8,720 bases of DNA from JABLTI01 sp030629105 (GTDB lineage: Archaea; Asgardarchaeota; Heimdallarchaeia; JABLTI01). The translations under genes were made by a program, and so were the position numbers. Shown here one piece after another: positions 1 to 6,092 of the stretch; the stretch's first letter is position 1; each line of letters starts with the position of its first letter. The notes beneath the pieces were generated by a model. The model ran no database searches. It saw only the letters and a program-made list of their open reading frames with translations, and was not told the origin of the DNA. Location of the stretch: positions 1 through 8,720 of the forward strand of contig DAOVPS010000140.1 of NCBI GenBank assembly GCA_030629105.1. Direction: 5' to 3'.

Positions 1-2
1 AC

Positions 3-104
3 CTACCGAGTAAAACTAGTGTGTCTCGGAGTAACTATGATCAGTCATCACCAGGTGCTAGCCAAGCATTGTTCCTGATTCAACTTGTCAGATCTCTTCA
101 TTGA
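3..104 (+). CDS. possible 3' end of an upstream gene (partial)
   Basis: The frame starting at base 3 is open from the window edge for 33 codons and stops at TGA 102-104. It would encode a serine-rich segment ending in a hydrophobic stretch and LVRSLH. Base 1 also opens a frame that runs to TGA 76-78, so the frame is not certain. I prefer the base-3 frame because its third positions are more AT-rich, like the other genes here. I recognise no family. The rest of 105-269 is AT-rich and holds no convincing gene. Confidence 0.2.
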   Translation, partial: LPSKTSVSRSNYDQSSPGASQALFLIQLVRSLH

Positions 105-211
105 CACAAATAATAATCTCTGTTCTTCCATCAAAAATCTTTCCAATAATATAGTTTTGATTTAAAGAATGAAATATTTTTACCATGGAACTTTACTTTA
201 TTCACAAACAG

Positions 212-219
212 TTTATAAT
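212..219 (+). promoter_or_regulatory. TATA-like box upstream of the CBS/zinc-ribbon gene
   Basis: TTTATAAT is preceded by an A-rich CAAACAG that could serve as a BRE. It would place transcription start near 238-245 and leave a leader of roughly 25-30 bases before the ATG at 270. This is a match to the general archaeal pattern only. Confidence 0.4.
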
Positions 220-235
220 AAGAAAGACGTTTAAT

Positions 236-249
236 ATTCCTTAAGGAAT
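236..249. promoter_or_regulatory. 14-bp perfect palindrome at the predicted transcription start (candidate operator)
   Basis: ATTCCTTAAGGAAT is perfectly self-complementary with no loop, so a dimeric DNA-binding protein is more likely than an RNA hairpin. It begins about 17 bases after the TATA-like box and overlaps the predicted start site, which is a typical place for an archaeal repressor. A 14-bp palindrome can occur by chance in 8.7 kb of AT-rich DNA; its position is what makes it notable. Confidence 0.35.
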
Positions 250-269
250 TTCGTGAGATGTTTGTCTAA

Positions 270-911
270 ATGCACAATAATATCTCTTCTGACTCCCGAG
301 TTAAAATGGATGTATCAGAGGTAATGACCTCTACTGTTTTTTCGATCTATCCGGATCAAACAGTAGAAGAAGCAGCAAAATTAATGTTGAAGAAAAAAGT
401 GGGTTGTGTAATTATCCAACCAAGAGAAGGTGAGAAAACTCCCCTTGGGATAATTACTGAAAGAGATATCGTTACTCGAGTTGTGGCAGTTAACAAGAAT
501 CCATCAGACACTATTGTTGATAAGATAGCAACTAAACCAGTAGTCACAGCAAATCCGTCACTAGATGTCGGTAAGGCAATGTCCCTTATGGCTAAATTGA
601 ATATTAGACGATTAATCATTGTGGAAAATAACAACGTAGTAGGCATAGTAACTTACAGAGATTTACTGAGAATTGCACCTGGGTTACTAGAAATTGCCCT
701 TGAATATGAAAAAATTGGTTTTGGAACAAAAACCGAAGATGATATCATAGATTTCGCAGATGAAGACTATGATAAAGATTCTGAGTTGAATCCCCCAGAT
801 TTATCTTTAGGATTTTACTGTTCCGTATGTGGAGAATGGAATGAAACTGAGCCAATTTACAACTCTGATGACCAAGCTTTATGTAGTGACTGCCAAGCTT
901 TAGATGAATAA
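270..911 (+). CDS. CBS-domain pair protein with C-terminal zinc ribbon
   Basis: The protein has 213 residues. Two CBS domains lie at about 14-70 and 84-137. Each ends in the usual nucleotide-contact motif, GIITERD at 60-66 and GIVTYRD at 125-131. An acidic linker (about 155-172) leads to a zinc ribbon with C184-x2-C187 and C205-x2-C208. CBS pairs (Bateman modules) commonly bind AMP, ATP or SAM and act as sensors; the CBS plus Zn-ribbon layout is known in archaea, for example Ta0289 of Thermoplasma, but its cellular role is not settled. The ATG at 270 gives the longest form and has only a weak GTGAG upstream. The ATG at 306 would begin MDVSEVM, matching the MKVSEVM start of the next gene, and may be the true start. 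It is the first of five same-strand genes, and its target here is unknown. Confidence 0.85.
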   Translation: MHNNISSDSRVKMDVSEVMTSTVFSIYPDQTVEEAAKLMLKKKVGCVIIQPREGEKTPLGIITERDIVTRVVAVNKNPSDTIVDKIATKPVVTANPSLDVGKAMSLMAKLNIRRLIIVENNNVVGIVTYRDLLRIAPGLLEIALEYEKIGFGTKTEDDIIDFADEDYDKDSELNPPDLSLGFYCSVCGEWNETEPIYNSDDQALCSDCQALDE

Positions 912-930
912 ATGAGTTATCGTAACTCAT
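912..930. repeat. 8-bp perfect inverted repeat just after the CBS/zinc-ribbon stop codon
   Basis: ATGAGTTA and TAACTCAT flank a TCG loop and start at the base after the TAA stop. As RNA this is a tight hairpin. As DNA it is a near-continuous 19-base palindrome. It is followed by A-rich, not T-rich, sequence on the plus strand, so it does not look like a standard archaeal terminator. An operator for the downstream four-CBS gene or an mRNA-processing hairpin are alternatives. Confidence 0.4.
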
Positions 931-1004
931 AAAAAGTGATTAACGCTAAAAAAAACGGAGAAGAAAAATCAGGAGATATAGAATAATTTCTAGGAGGAAA
1001 TTGT

Positions 1005-1805
1005 ATGAAGGTTTCTGAAGTAATGTCAACTGAATTTGAAACAATAGAAAAAGATCAAACCTTACAAAATGCTTTGAATCTTATGAGGAAGAAGAAAGAT
1101 ACCTCAAGACTAATTGTAATTCAAGGTGAAAAACCGGTGGGAATTATATCCTTCCGCGATGTAGCAAATAGATTAGGAACTTATAAAACAGAAGGAATTT
1201 CTCCTAAAAGTTTGCGCGTTTCAAGTGCAATGACTTATCCTATTTTACAAATTGATAAAAATGAGGCTGTTGAAACAGCAGCTAATATAATGTTTGAGAA
1301 CAGAGTTTCCAGCTTACTTGTCATGGAAGACGAAAAACTAATTGGAATTATGAGAAAATTTGATCTTTTGAAAGTATATGATTCATGCAAGAAAATAAAA
1401 GTAAAAGAACTCATGACAGAAAACCCAGTTATGATATCTTCAAGCGAACGAGTCATTTCTGCTCGAAACACTATGATAGAAAAGAAATTCAGTGTTTTAC
1501 CTGTTATGGAAGAAAGTACTATTATTGGAATAATTGATGATGCTACACTTGCAGATGCATTAGCAAGATTTCGAGACCAATTCTCAGTAAAACATCAAAA
1601 AGCTAGACTCCATGAATTCTATATAGGACAAGTTATGAAATCGGATCCTCCAATAATCAATGAAAACGCTCCTTTATGTGATCTTATCACAGTCTTTCAA
1701 GAAACAAATTACAAAGGAGTATTTGTAGTTGATAAAGAAGAGAAATTAGTGGGAATTGTCACACTAACAGATATAACAAAAGCTATTATCGAAGGTAAGA
1801 AATAA
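1005..1805 (+). CDS. four-CBS-domain protein
   Basis: This 266-residue protein is built almost entirely of CBS domains, at about 3-57, 71-126, 133-187 and 207-263, so two Bateman modules. The clearest ligand-type motifs are GIISFRD (46-52) and GIVTLTD (250-256). The second and third domains have degenerate versions, GIMRKFD and GIIDDAT, so they may not bind nucleotide. There is no catalytic or DNA-binding domain, which suggests a stand-alone sensor or an adaptor that regulates a partner. The start is secure: AGGAGG at 992-997 sits 7 bases before the ATG, the strongest Shine-Dalgarno in the window. It lies 93 bases after the CBS/zinc-ribbon gene, whose M13 start aligns with this one, and 70 bases before pyrC. 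Such proteins are often mislabelled as IMP dehydrogenase; the dehydrogenase barrel is absent here. Confidence 0.85.
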   Translation: MKVSEVMSTEFETIEKDQTLQNALNLMRKKKDTSRLIVIQGEKPVGIISFRDVANRLGTYKTEGISPKSLRVSSAMTYPILQIDKNEAVETAANIMFENRVSSLLVMEDEKLIGIMRKFDLLKVYDSCKKIKVKELMTENPVMISSSERVISARNTMIEKKFSVLPVMEESTIIGIIDDATLADALARFRDQFSVKHQKARLHEFYIGQVMKSDPPIINENAPLCDLITVFQETNYKGVFVVDKEEKLVGIVTLTDITKAIIEGKK

Positions 1806-1824
1806 GATTAGATTAAAACAATTT

Positions 1825-1844
1825 ATTCACTAACAAAAGTGAAT
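1825..1844. repeat. 7-bp inverted repeat in the CBS-pyrC intergenic space
   Basis: ATTCACT and AGTGAAT are separated by a 6-base loop, AACAAA, and lie 18 bases before the pyrC Shine-Dalgarno. It may be an operator or mRNA hairpin controlling pyrC, or chance. No T-tract follows, so termination is unlikely. Confidence 0.3.
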
Positions 1845-1861
1845 TGCAAAGGAGCATATTT

Positions 1862-1867
1862 GAGGAG
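1862..1867 (+). promoter_or_regulatory. ribosome binding site that supports the GTG start of pyrC
   Basis: GAGGAG lies 8 bases before the GTG at 1876. No in-frame ATG near the N-terminus is compatible with the family's first beta strand, so this site decides the start. Confidence 0.7.
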
Positions 1868-1875
1868 TTCTTTCA

Positions 1876-3240
1876 GTGACAGTTGACACTAATATAATAA
1901 ATGGAAAAATTTTCACACCAAAGGGATTCTTAGAGGGTGGAATATCTATAGAAAGGGATCGAATCATTAAAGTTGGAAAAGAACCCTCGCTCCCAAAAGC
2001 CTCAAACAGAATAAATGCAAGAGGAGCTCTCATTTTACCGGGTTTAATAGACATACATGTGCATTTCAGAGATCTCAAGCAAAAATATAAAGAAACAATG
2101 ATAACTGGGACAAGATCGGCAATTGCAGGCGGAGTAACTAGTGTTTTAGATATGCCAAACAATAATCCCCCTACAAATACTGCCCAACGAGTAAAAGCTA
2201 AGAAGCAAATAATTCTAGGAAAGGCTGCTGCAAATATTGGATTTTATTCTTTAGTACCAGAAAATACAAAGGAGATTCTTCCACTTTTTAAAGAAGGAAT
2301 ATTTGGTTTCAAGATTTATCCAGCATCACCTATTTATCCACCAAAAGACAATCAAAAATTACTTGCATTGCTGAAATCCCAAGCAGAATACAAAATACCT
2401 TTGATTGTGCATCCAGATAATGGGTATGCAGATAGAAAAGAAAAATTGTTGCTGGAAAAAAACATGCATGTGATTGATGCGTTCTTAAAAGCTCATAATC
2501 AAATTGATGAAGCACAAGCATTGAAGGATTTCATAGAATTAAGTAAAAGTAGCGAGAACTCTTTACATTGTGCTCATGTAACAGCGAAAAAAACAGTTGA
2601 ATTGATTGAAAAGAATCAAGATAATAACAATCTTTCAAGTGAAGTTTGTGTTCATCATCTCTTCCTAACCGAGAAGGATTTGCGAAAGATGGAATCACAA
2701 GCAAAATGCTTGCCCCCTGTAAGAACTCAGGCAGATCAAACAGCATTGTGGGAAGCCCTGAATAGTGAAGTAATAAAGATAATAGCCACAGATCATGCAC
2801 CGCATTCATATGAAGAAAAACACTGCGAATTTGAAGCAGCGGCATCAGGAATACACGGATTAGAAATAATGCTTCCATTAATGATAACTGCCGCAGCAAA
2901 AGGAAAAATAAGTTTCGATAAATTAATACCTGCTTTAACAATAAATCCTGCTGAATTAATGGCTATTAAAAATCGTGGGGAACTAAAGAAAGGGAATTTC
3001 GCAGATGTCGTGGTTGTCGCAAAGGAAAAAGGAAAAATAACTGCTGAGAATTTTGAATCAAAAGCAAAGTGGAGTCCATTTGAGGGGAAAGAAGTTCTTT
3101 ACACACCGAAATATGTGTTTGTTAATGGTTTATTATCAAAAGAAGATCATCATATAATTTCAAAGGCAAATGCTGGGAAAATCTTAGAAAGAGAGTATGA
3201 TGCCAAATTACCGGACAATTTAATTGATGATGAGGAGTGA
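1876..3240 (+). CDS. pyrC: dihydroorotase, class I (amidohydrolase family)
   Basis: This cytosolic enzyme reversibly cyclises N-carbamoyl-aspartate to dihydroorotate, the third step of de novo pyrimidine synthesis. The 454 residues include the metal site of the amidohydrolase barrel: H61 and H63 in DIHVHFRD with R65, K146 in GFKIYP at the position of the bridging lysine, H179 in VHPDN, H234 in CAHVTAK, and catalytic D306 in ATDHAPH. Substrate-contact N95 in DMPNNNPP and the G-x-x-G-x-E segment (325-330) are also present. An N-terminal beta domain (1-55) and the closing strands (about 370-420) complete the fold. The set fits dihydroorotase better than hydantoinase or allantoinase, though paralogues can be hard to separate. 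The start is GTG. The gene ends in TGA, and the Mut7-C gene begins 30 bases on in the same frame. The last 30 residues are charged and beyond the usual core. Confidence 0.88.
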   Translation: MTVDTNIINGKIFTPKGFLEGGISIERDRIIKVGKEPSLPKASNRINARGALILPGLIDIHVHFRDLKQKYKETMITGTRSAIAGGVTSVLDMPNNNPPTNTAQRVKAKKQIILGKAAANIGFYSLVPENTKEILPLFKEGIFGFKIYPASPIYPPKDNQKLLALLKSQAEYKIPLIVHPDNGYADRKEKLLLEKNMHVIDAFLKAHNQIDEAQALKDFIELSKSSENSLHCAHVTAKKTVELIEKNQDNNNLSSEVCVHHLFLTEKDLRKMESQAKCLPPVRTQADQTALWEALNSEVIKIIATDHAPHSYEEKHCEFEAAASGIHGLEIMLPLMITAAAKGKISFDKLIPALTINPAELMAIKNRGELKKGNFADVVVVAKEKGKITAENFESKAKWSPFEGKEVLYTPKYVFVNGLLSKEDHHIISKANAGKILEREYDAKLPDNLIDDEE

Positions 3241-3270
3241 CCAACCATCTCTTCAAAAAAGGATAGAGCA

Positions 3271-3771
3271 ATGAAATTCGTTGTCGATCAAATGTATCAT
3301 CGATTAGCTCGATGGCTAAGAATGCTAGGGTATGATGCTGTATATAATCAGGATTTTGTGGATCAAGACTTCATACTTTTGGCAAAAGAAGAAAATAGAA
3401 TTATCCTTACTCGAGACGAGGATTTGAAAAGAAGAGCGCAAAAACTAGGATTACAAGCGGTAACAATAGATGCCCCAACTATAGAAGAGAGACTAATAAT
3501 TTTACAGAAAGAGTTAGGAGTAGAATTAGCTCTCCCAGAAAAAATTTTACCTCGTTGTACGATATGTAATTCAGAGATAAGAGTAATCGATAGTAATGAA
3601 ATCCTAGACCAAATATCGGAACTAACACAATTACACTACAAAGAATTTTGGATCTGCAAAAACCCAGGATGCTCACAAATATACTGGCGAGGTTCTCATT
3701 GGGAAAAAATGGGTAAAACTTTGAAAGACTGCAGAGAAATGATAGAACTCGATAAATCTAATAAAGATTAA
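3271..3771 (+). CDS. Mut7-C PIN-like RNase domain protein with zinc ribbon (COG1656 type)
   Basis: The protein has 166 residues. The N-terminal PIN-like domain shows D6 in FVVDQM, the RLARWLRMLGYD signature (11-22), and LTRDEDL (46-52) with D49 and D51, which are the expected acidic metal-binding residues. The C-terminal half is a zinc ribbon, C96-x2-C99 and C129-x4-C134, followed by the family's YWRGSHWEKM (138-147). The family is predicted to be a ribonuclease from its fold and its relation to the C-terminal region of MUT-7. Activity in archaea is largely inferred. A weak AAGGAT lies before the ATG. The 30-base spacing from pyrC suggests cotranscription, with no obvious functional link to pyrimidine synthesis. 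Confidence 0.85.
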   Translation: MKFVVDQMYHRLARWLRMLGYDAVYNQDFVDQDFILLAKEENRIILTRDEDLKRRAQKLGLQAVTIDAPTIEERLIILQKELGVELALPEKILPRCTICNSEIRVIDSNEILDQISELTQLHYKEFWICKNPGCSQIYWRGSHWEKMGKTLKDCREMIELDKSNKD

Positions 3772-3819
3772 ATAGAAATTAATCAAATTAAAGCTTTGAA
3801 AAGCTAGTGTGGGAATGAA

Positions 3820-4452
3820 ATGGAACAAAATGAAGTACCAAGCTATACACTTGAAGATGGAAAATTCTTAGTCACACTCGCAAGAAAATCGATTTTAAAC
3901 TACATAACCTTTAACAAACTCCTCTCGCAACCAGAAGATATTCCCGCGAAATTCTTGGAAGAATCAGGAGTTTTTGTCACACTAAATAAACTAGATAATA
4001 ATGCTGAAAAGAAACTTCGAGGGTGTATTGGCTTTCCCACTCCGATTTATTCGCTAATTCAAGCAACCATAGAAGCCGCAAAAAGTGCCGCAGTTAGTGA
4101 TCCACGATTTCCAATAGTGGAAATAGAAGAAATGAAAGAAATCCTAGTTGAAGTAACAATTCTCACACCACCGAAACTCATGCAAGTAAAAGATCCGAAA
4201 GAATATCTTGAGAAAATAAAAATTGGTAGAGATGGGTTGATCGTGAAAAGTAGTGGGAGAAGTGGGTTATTACTCCCACAAGTACCTGTGGAATGGAATT
4301 GGACTGTAGAAGAATTTTTAGAACACACATGTGGAAAAGCTTGGTTGCCAGGGAATTGTTGGAAGGATTTGAACACAGAAATTTACAGCTTTTCAGGAAT
4401 AATCTATCAAGAAGTAGAACCAAGTGGGGAAGTTGTCCTCAAAGAAATCTAG
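3820..4452 (+). CDS. AMMECR1-family protein
   Basis: This 210-residue protein has the usual length of the archaeal single-domain AMMECR1 family. Its hallmark LRGCIG is at 66-71. It also has SAAVSDPRFP (89-98), the VEVTILTPP strand (110-118), GLIVKSSGRSGLLLPQVPVEWNW-type sequence through about 162, and the conserved FLEHTCGKAWLP region (166-177) with C171. The biochemical function is not established. The invariant cysteine in LRGCIG (C69) hints at catalysis, and in many prokaryotes the domain is linked to Memo-like and radical-SAM partners, none of which is in this window. It is the last of the five plus-strand genes, 48 bases after the Mut7-C gene, with only GGGA as a weak ribosome site. The TAG stop is 3 bases from the end of the convergent DinB-like gene. 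Confidence 0.87.
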   Translation: MEQNEVPSYTLEDGKFLVTLARKSILNYITFNKLLSQPEDIPAKFLEESGVFVTLNKLDNNAEKKLRGCIGFPTPIYSLIQATIEAAKSAAVSDPRFPIVEIEEMKEILVEVTILTPPKLMQVKDPKEYLEKIKIGRDGLIVKSSGRSGLLLPQVPVEWNWTVEEFLEHTCGKAWLPGNCWKDLNTEIYSFSGIIYQEVEPSGEVVLKEI

Positions 4453-4455
4453 TTT

Positions 4456-4950
4456 CTAATTTTGAAAACCATACTCTAAGTCAAATAGTTCTATGAAAAG
4501 ATCCTCATGATCTTCATAATGCCAAAAAGTAATTCCTCCAATGAAATCCCAGGTAATTCGAGTATCTGATTTTCTTTTAATATAAACGTCAGAGTTGAGT
4601 TCTTCATTGCTCATCGATTCAATTTTGGTTGTTAAAGCATTAAACGTGCTTATAGATTCCTTTAGTATTTCATCAAATGTTCTTTCTTGAGTTTTATCGA
4701 AAATCATCTCATTACGATTTTTTACACTCATATTCCAAAATTCGCTTTCAACAATGGATTTCTTTTCCAAAGCATCGAGAAGCTCTTTCTCATACCATGC
4801 AATATGAGCGATAGAATCTTTGACGAACCATTTATCTGAAACTCTTTCTCCTTCTAATCCTTTATTGATGATAGTATCAACAGTAGAATCCCAGTGCTTA
4901 CGCCTGTATCGCATTTTCTTCAATAGTGTTTTTTTCTTCATCTTATACAT
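4456..4950 (-). CDS. DinB/DfsB (ClbS-like) four-helix bundle protein
   Basis: From the ATG at 4950 the protein has 164 residues. A TTG one codon upstream is possible but weaker, and an ATG at 4941 is a further alternative. The segment DKWFVKDSIAHIAWYEKELL (39-58) is the typical first helix signature of the DfsB/ClbS branch. H49, H144 and H148 (in FWHYEDHEDLF) are placed to form the three-histidine metal site of the DinB superfamily. Predicted helices fill the rest, with no membrane segment or signal peptide. Characterised relatives include the colibactin-resistance protein ClbS and thiol-dependent transferases, but most members have no known substrate, and none can be assigned here. It diverges from the aldo/keto reductase and shares its upstream region, so joint stress or detoxification control is possible. 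It ends in TAG. Confidence 0.75.
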   Translation of the reverse strand: MYKMKKKTLLKKMRYRRKHWDSTVDTIINKGLEGERVSDKWFVKDSIAHIAWYEKELLDALEKKSIVESEFWNMSVKNRNEMIFDKTQERTFDEILKESISTFNALTTKIESMSNEELNSDVYIKRKSDTRITWDFIGGITFWHYEDHEDLFIELFDLEYGFQN

Positions 4951-4991
4951 CAAAAACCGGTGGTTGAATAAAACGTTTTCCCCGCGAAACC

Positions 4992-5005
4992 TTTAAATTA
5001 AATTA
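4992..5005 (-). promoter_or_regulatory. TATA-like element for the DinB/DfsB-like gene
   Basis: On the minus strand this reads TAATTTAATTTAAA. It would start transcription near 4970 and give a leader of about 20 bases before the ATG at 4950. The surrounding DNA is very AT-rich, so the assignment is tentative. Confidence 0.3.
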
Positions 5006-5007
5006 TG

Positions 5008-5030
5008 AGAATATTATACTGAAATATTCT
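5008..5030. promoter_or_regulatory. 8-bp perfect inverted repeat in the divergent promoter region
   Basis: AGAATATT and AATATTCT are separated by 7 bases, so half-site centres are about 15 bases apart. This suits a dimeric winged-helix regulator. It sits just upstream of the TATA-like element of the minus-strand gene and upstream of that of the reductase, so one protein could act on both. Confidence 0.4.
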
Positions 5031-5038
5031 TTTAATTA

Positions 5039-5056
5039 ATTAACCGAAAGGTTAAT
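5039..5056. promoter_or_regulatory. 7-bp inverted repeat with GAAA spacer before the aldo/keto reductase
   Basis: ATTAACC-GAAA-GGTTAAT is a perfect repeat. As RNA it would be a GNRA-capped hairpin; as DNA it is an operator-like palindrome. It lies between an AT-rich TATA candidate (5030-5040) and the ATG at 5081, a typical repressor position. No Shine-Dalgarno precedes the ATG, so the reductase mRNA may be short-leadered or leaderless. Confidence 0.4.
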
Positions 5057-5080
5057 AAAAACTCTTTCTATAATAAAACT

Positions 5081-6061
5081 ATGAAGTATGTCAAGTTAGG
5101 GAATACTGGAATAAAGATCTCCCAAGTAGTACTAGGATCTAATCAGATGGGGTGGAGAATAGATGAAAAAACCTCTTTTGAAGTAATGGATAAAGCTGTA
5201 GAGTTAGGAATAAATGCTATTGATACAGCAAACATCTATGGAAAATGGGGAGAAAACAGCTACCCTGGGAAATCGGAAGAGATCATTGGCAATTGGATTA
5301 ATGAAAGAGGCAATCGAGAGGACATAGTTTTAGCAACGAAACTATACGGAGAAATGAGTGAGAATGTGAACGACAGAGGACTCTCAAGAAAACATATTCA
5401 CAAGGCATTGAAAGGAAGCCTAAAACGATTACAAACGGATTGGTTGGATATCTACTTCACTCATACATTTGATGCTGAAACACCAGTGGAAGAGACAATG
5501 AGGACAATGACTTCCTTGGTAGAACAAGGAAAAATACATTACATGGGAGCGTCAAACCATCCAGCTTGGAGAATCATGGAAGCATTATGGGTAAGCGATA
5601 AACATGGACTCGAGAGATACGAGGTACTACAGCCAGTCTATAACATAGCAAAAAGGCATACATATGAACAAGACTTAGAACCACTAGTGGAAAAATACCG
5701 GTTAGGAGTGACATCCTACAGTCCACTCGGAACAGGATTCCTCACAGGAAGATACGAGAAAGAAAAATCTCCGGAAACACCTCGAGCAGAAGGAGTAAAA
5801 AGAAGATATTTCAAAGATAGAAATTTTGAAACACTCAAAACATTGAAGAAAATTGCTAAAGAGAAAGAAATAAGCATGGTACAATTAGCCATAAGTTGGG
5901 TAGAACACCAAGAAAGCATAACTGCCCCAATCATAGGCGGAAATTCAATAGAGCAATTAGAAGAAAATGTTGGAGCCTTATCGGTAAAACTGACAAATGA
6001 CGAATTGGAACAAATAGACGAAGCATCTGAATGGAAAACACTGGATGAATCATCAAGATAA
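5081..6061 (+). CDS. aldo/keto reductase, NADPH-dependent
   Basis: This 326-residue TIM-barrel oxidoreductase is full length for the family. The catalytic tetrad is visible: D48 in AIDTANIYG, Y53, K87 in LATKLYG and H128 in YFTHTFD. Cofactor-binding segments are YSPLGTGFLTGRY (213-225) and IIGGNSIEQLEEN (284-296). The pattern IYFTHTFDAETPVEETM resembles the branch that includes YajO/YhdN-type and Kv-beta-like reductases, which reduce a range of aldehydes and ketones with NADPH. The natural substrate cannot be read from sequence. There is no signal peptide. The gene has its own upstream region with two inverted repeats and diverges from the DinB-like gene, so it is probably a separate regulated unit. 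It ends 19 bases before the convergent surface-protein gene. Confidence 0.9.
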   Translation: MKYVKLGNTGIKISQVVLGSNQMGWRIDEKTSFEVMDKAVELGINAIDTANIYGKWGENSYPGKSEEIIGNWINERGNREDIVLATKLYGEMSENVNDRGLSRKHIHKALKGSLKRLQTDWLDIYFTHTFDAETPVEETMRTMTSLVEQGKIHYMGASNHPAWRIMEALWVSDKHGLERYEVLQPVYNIAKRHTYEQDLEPLVEKYRLGVTSYSPLGTGFLTGRYEKEKSPETPRAEGVKRRYFKDRNFETLKTLKKIAKEKEISMVQLAISWVEHQESITAPIIGGNSIEQLEENVGALSVKLTNDELEQIDEASEWKTLDESSR

Positions 6062-6070
6062 AAGAAATGG

Positions 6071-6092
6071 AAGAGAGTTTTTATTCTCTCTT
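6071..6092. terminator. hairpin between convergent genes, candidate bidirectional terminator
   Basis: AAGAGAG and CTCTCTT form a perfect 7-bp stem around an 8-base T-rich loop, TTTTTATT. It begins 9 bases after the reductase stop and overlaps the last codons and stop (6081-6083) of the minus-strand gene. Transcripts from the left pass a T-run inside the loop, which in archaea can itself end transcription. Confidence 0.45.

Noticed and set aside
7..29. CCGAG...CTCGG hairpin at the window start as a terminator or RNA gene
   Set aside because: Only five pairs around a 13-base loop, no T-tract, and the region may be coding.
88..186. 32-codon minus-strand frame starting at ATG 184-186
   Set aside because: It is very short, lacks a ribosome site and overlaps the possible 3' end of an upstream gene. 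Nothing marks it as coding.
3792..3805. AGCTTT-GA-AAAGCT hairpin between the Mut7-C and AMMECR1 genes
   Set aside because: Six pairs with a two-base loop is sterically poor, and no T-tract follows. It is probably chance in AT-rich DNA.
4293..4496. 67-codon plus-strand frame overlapping the AMMECR1 gene
   Set aside because: It lies in another frame of a clearly recognised gene and shows no independent start signal.
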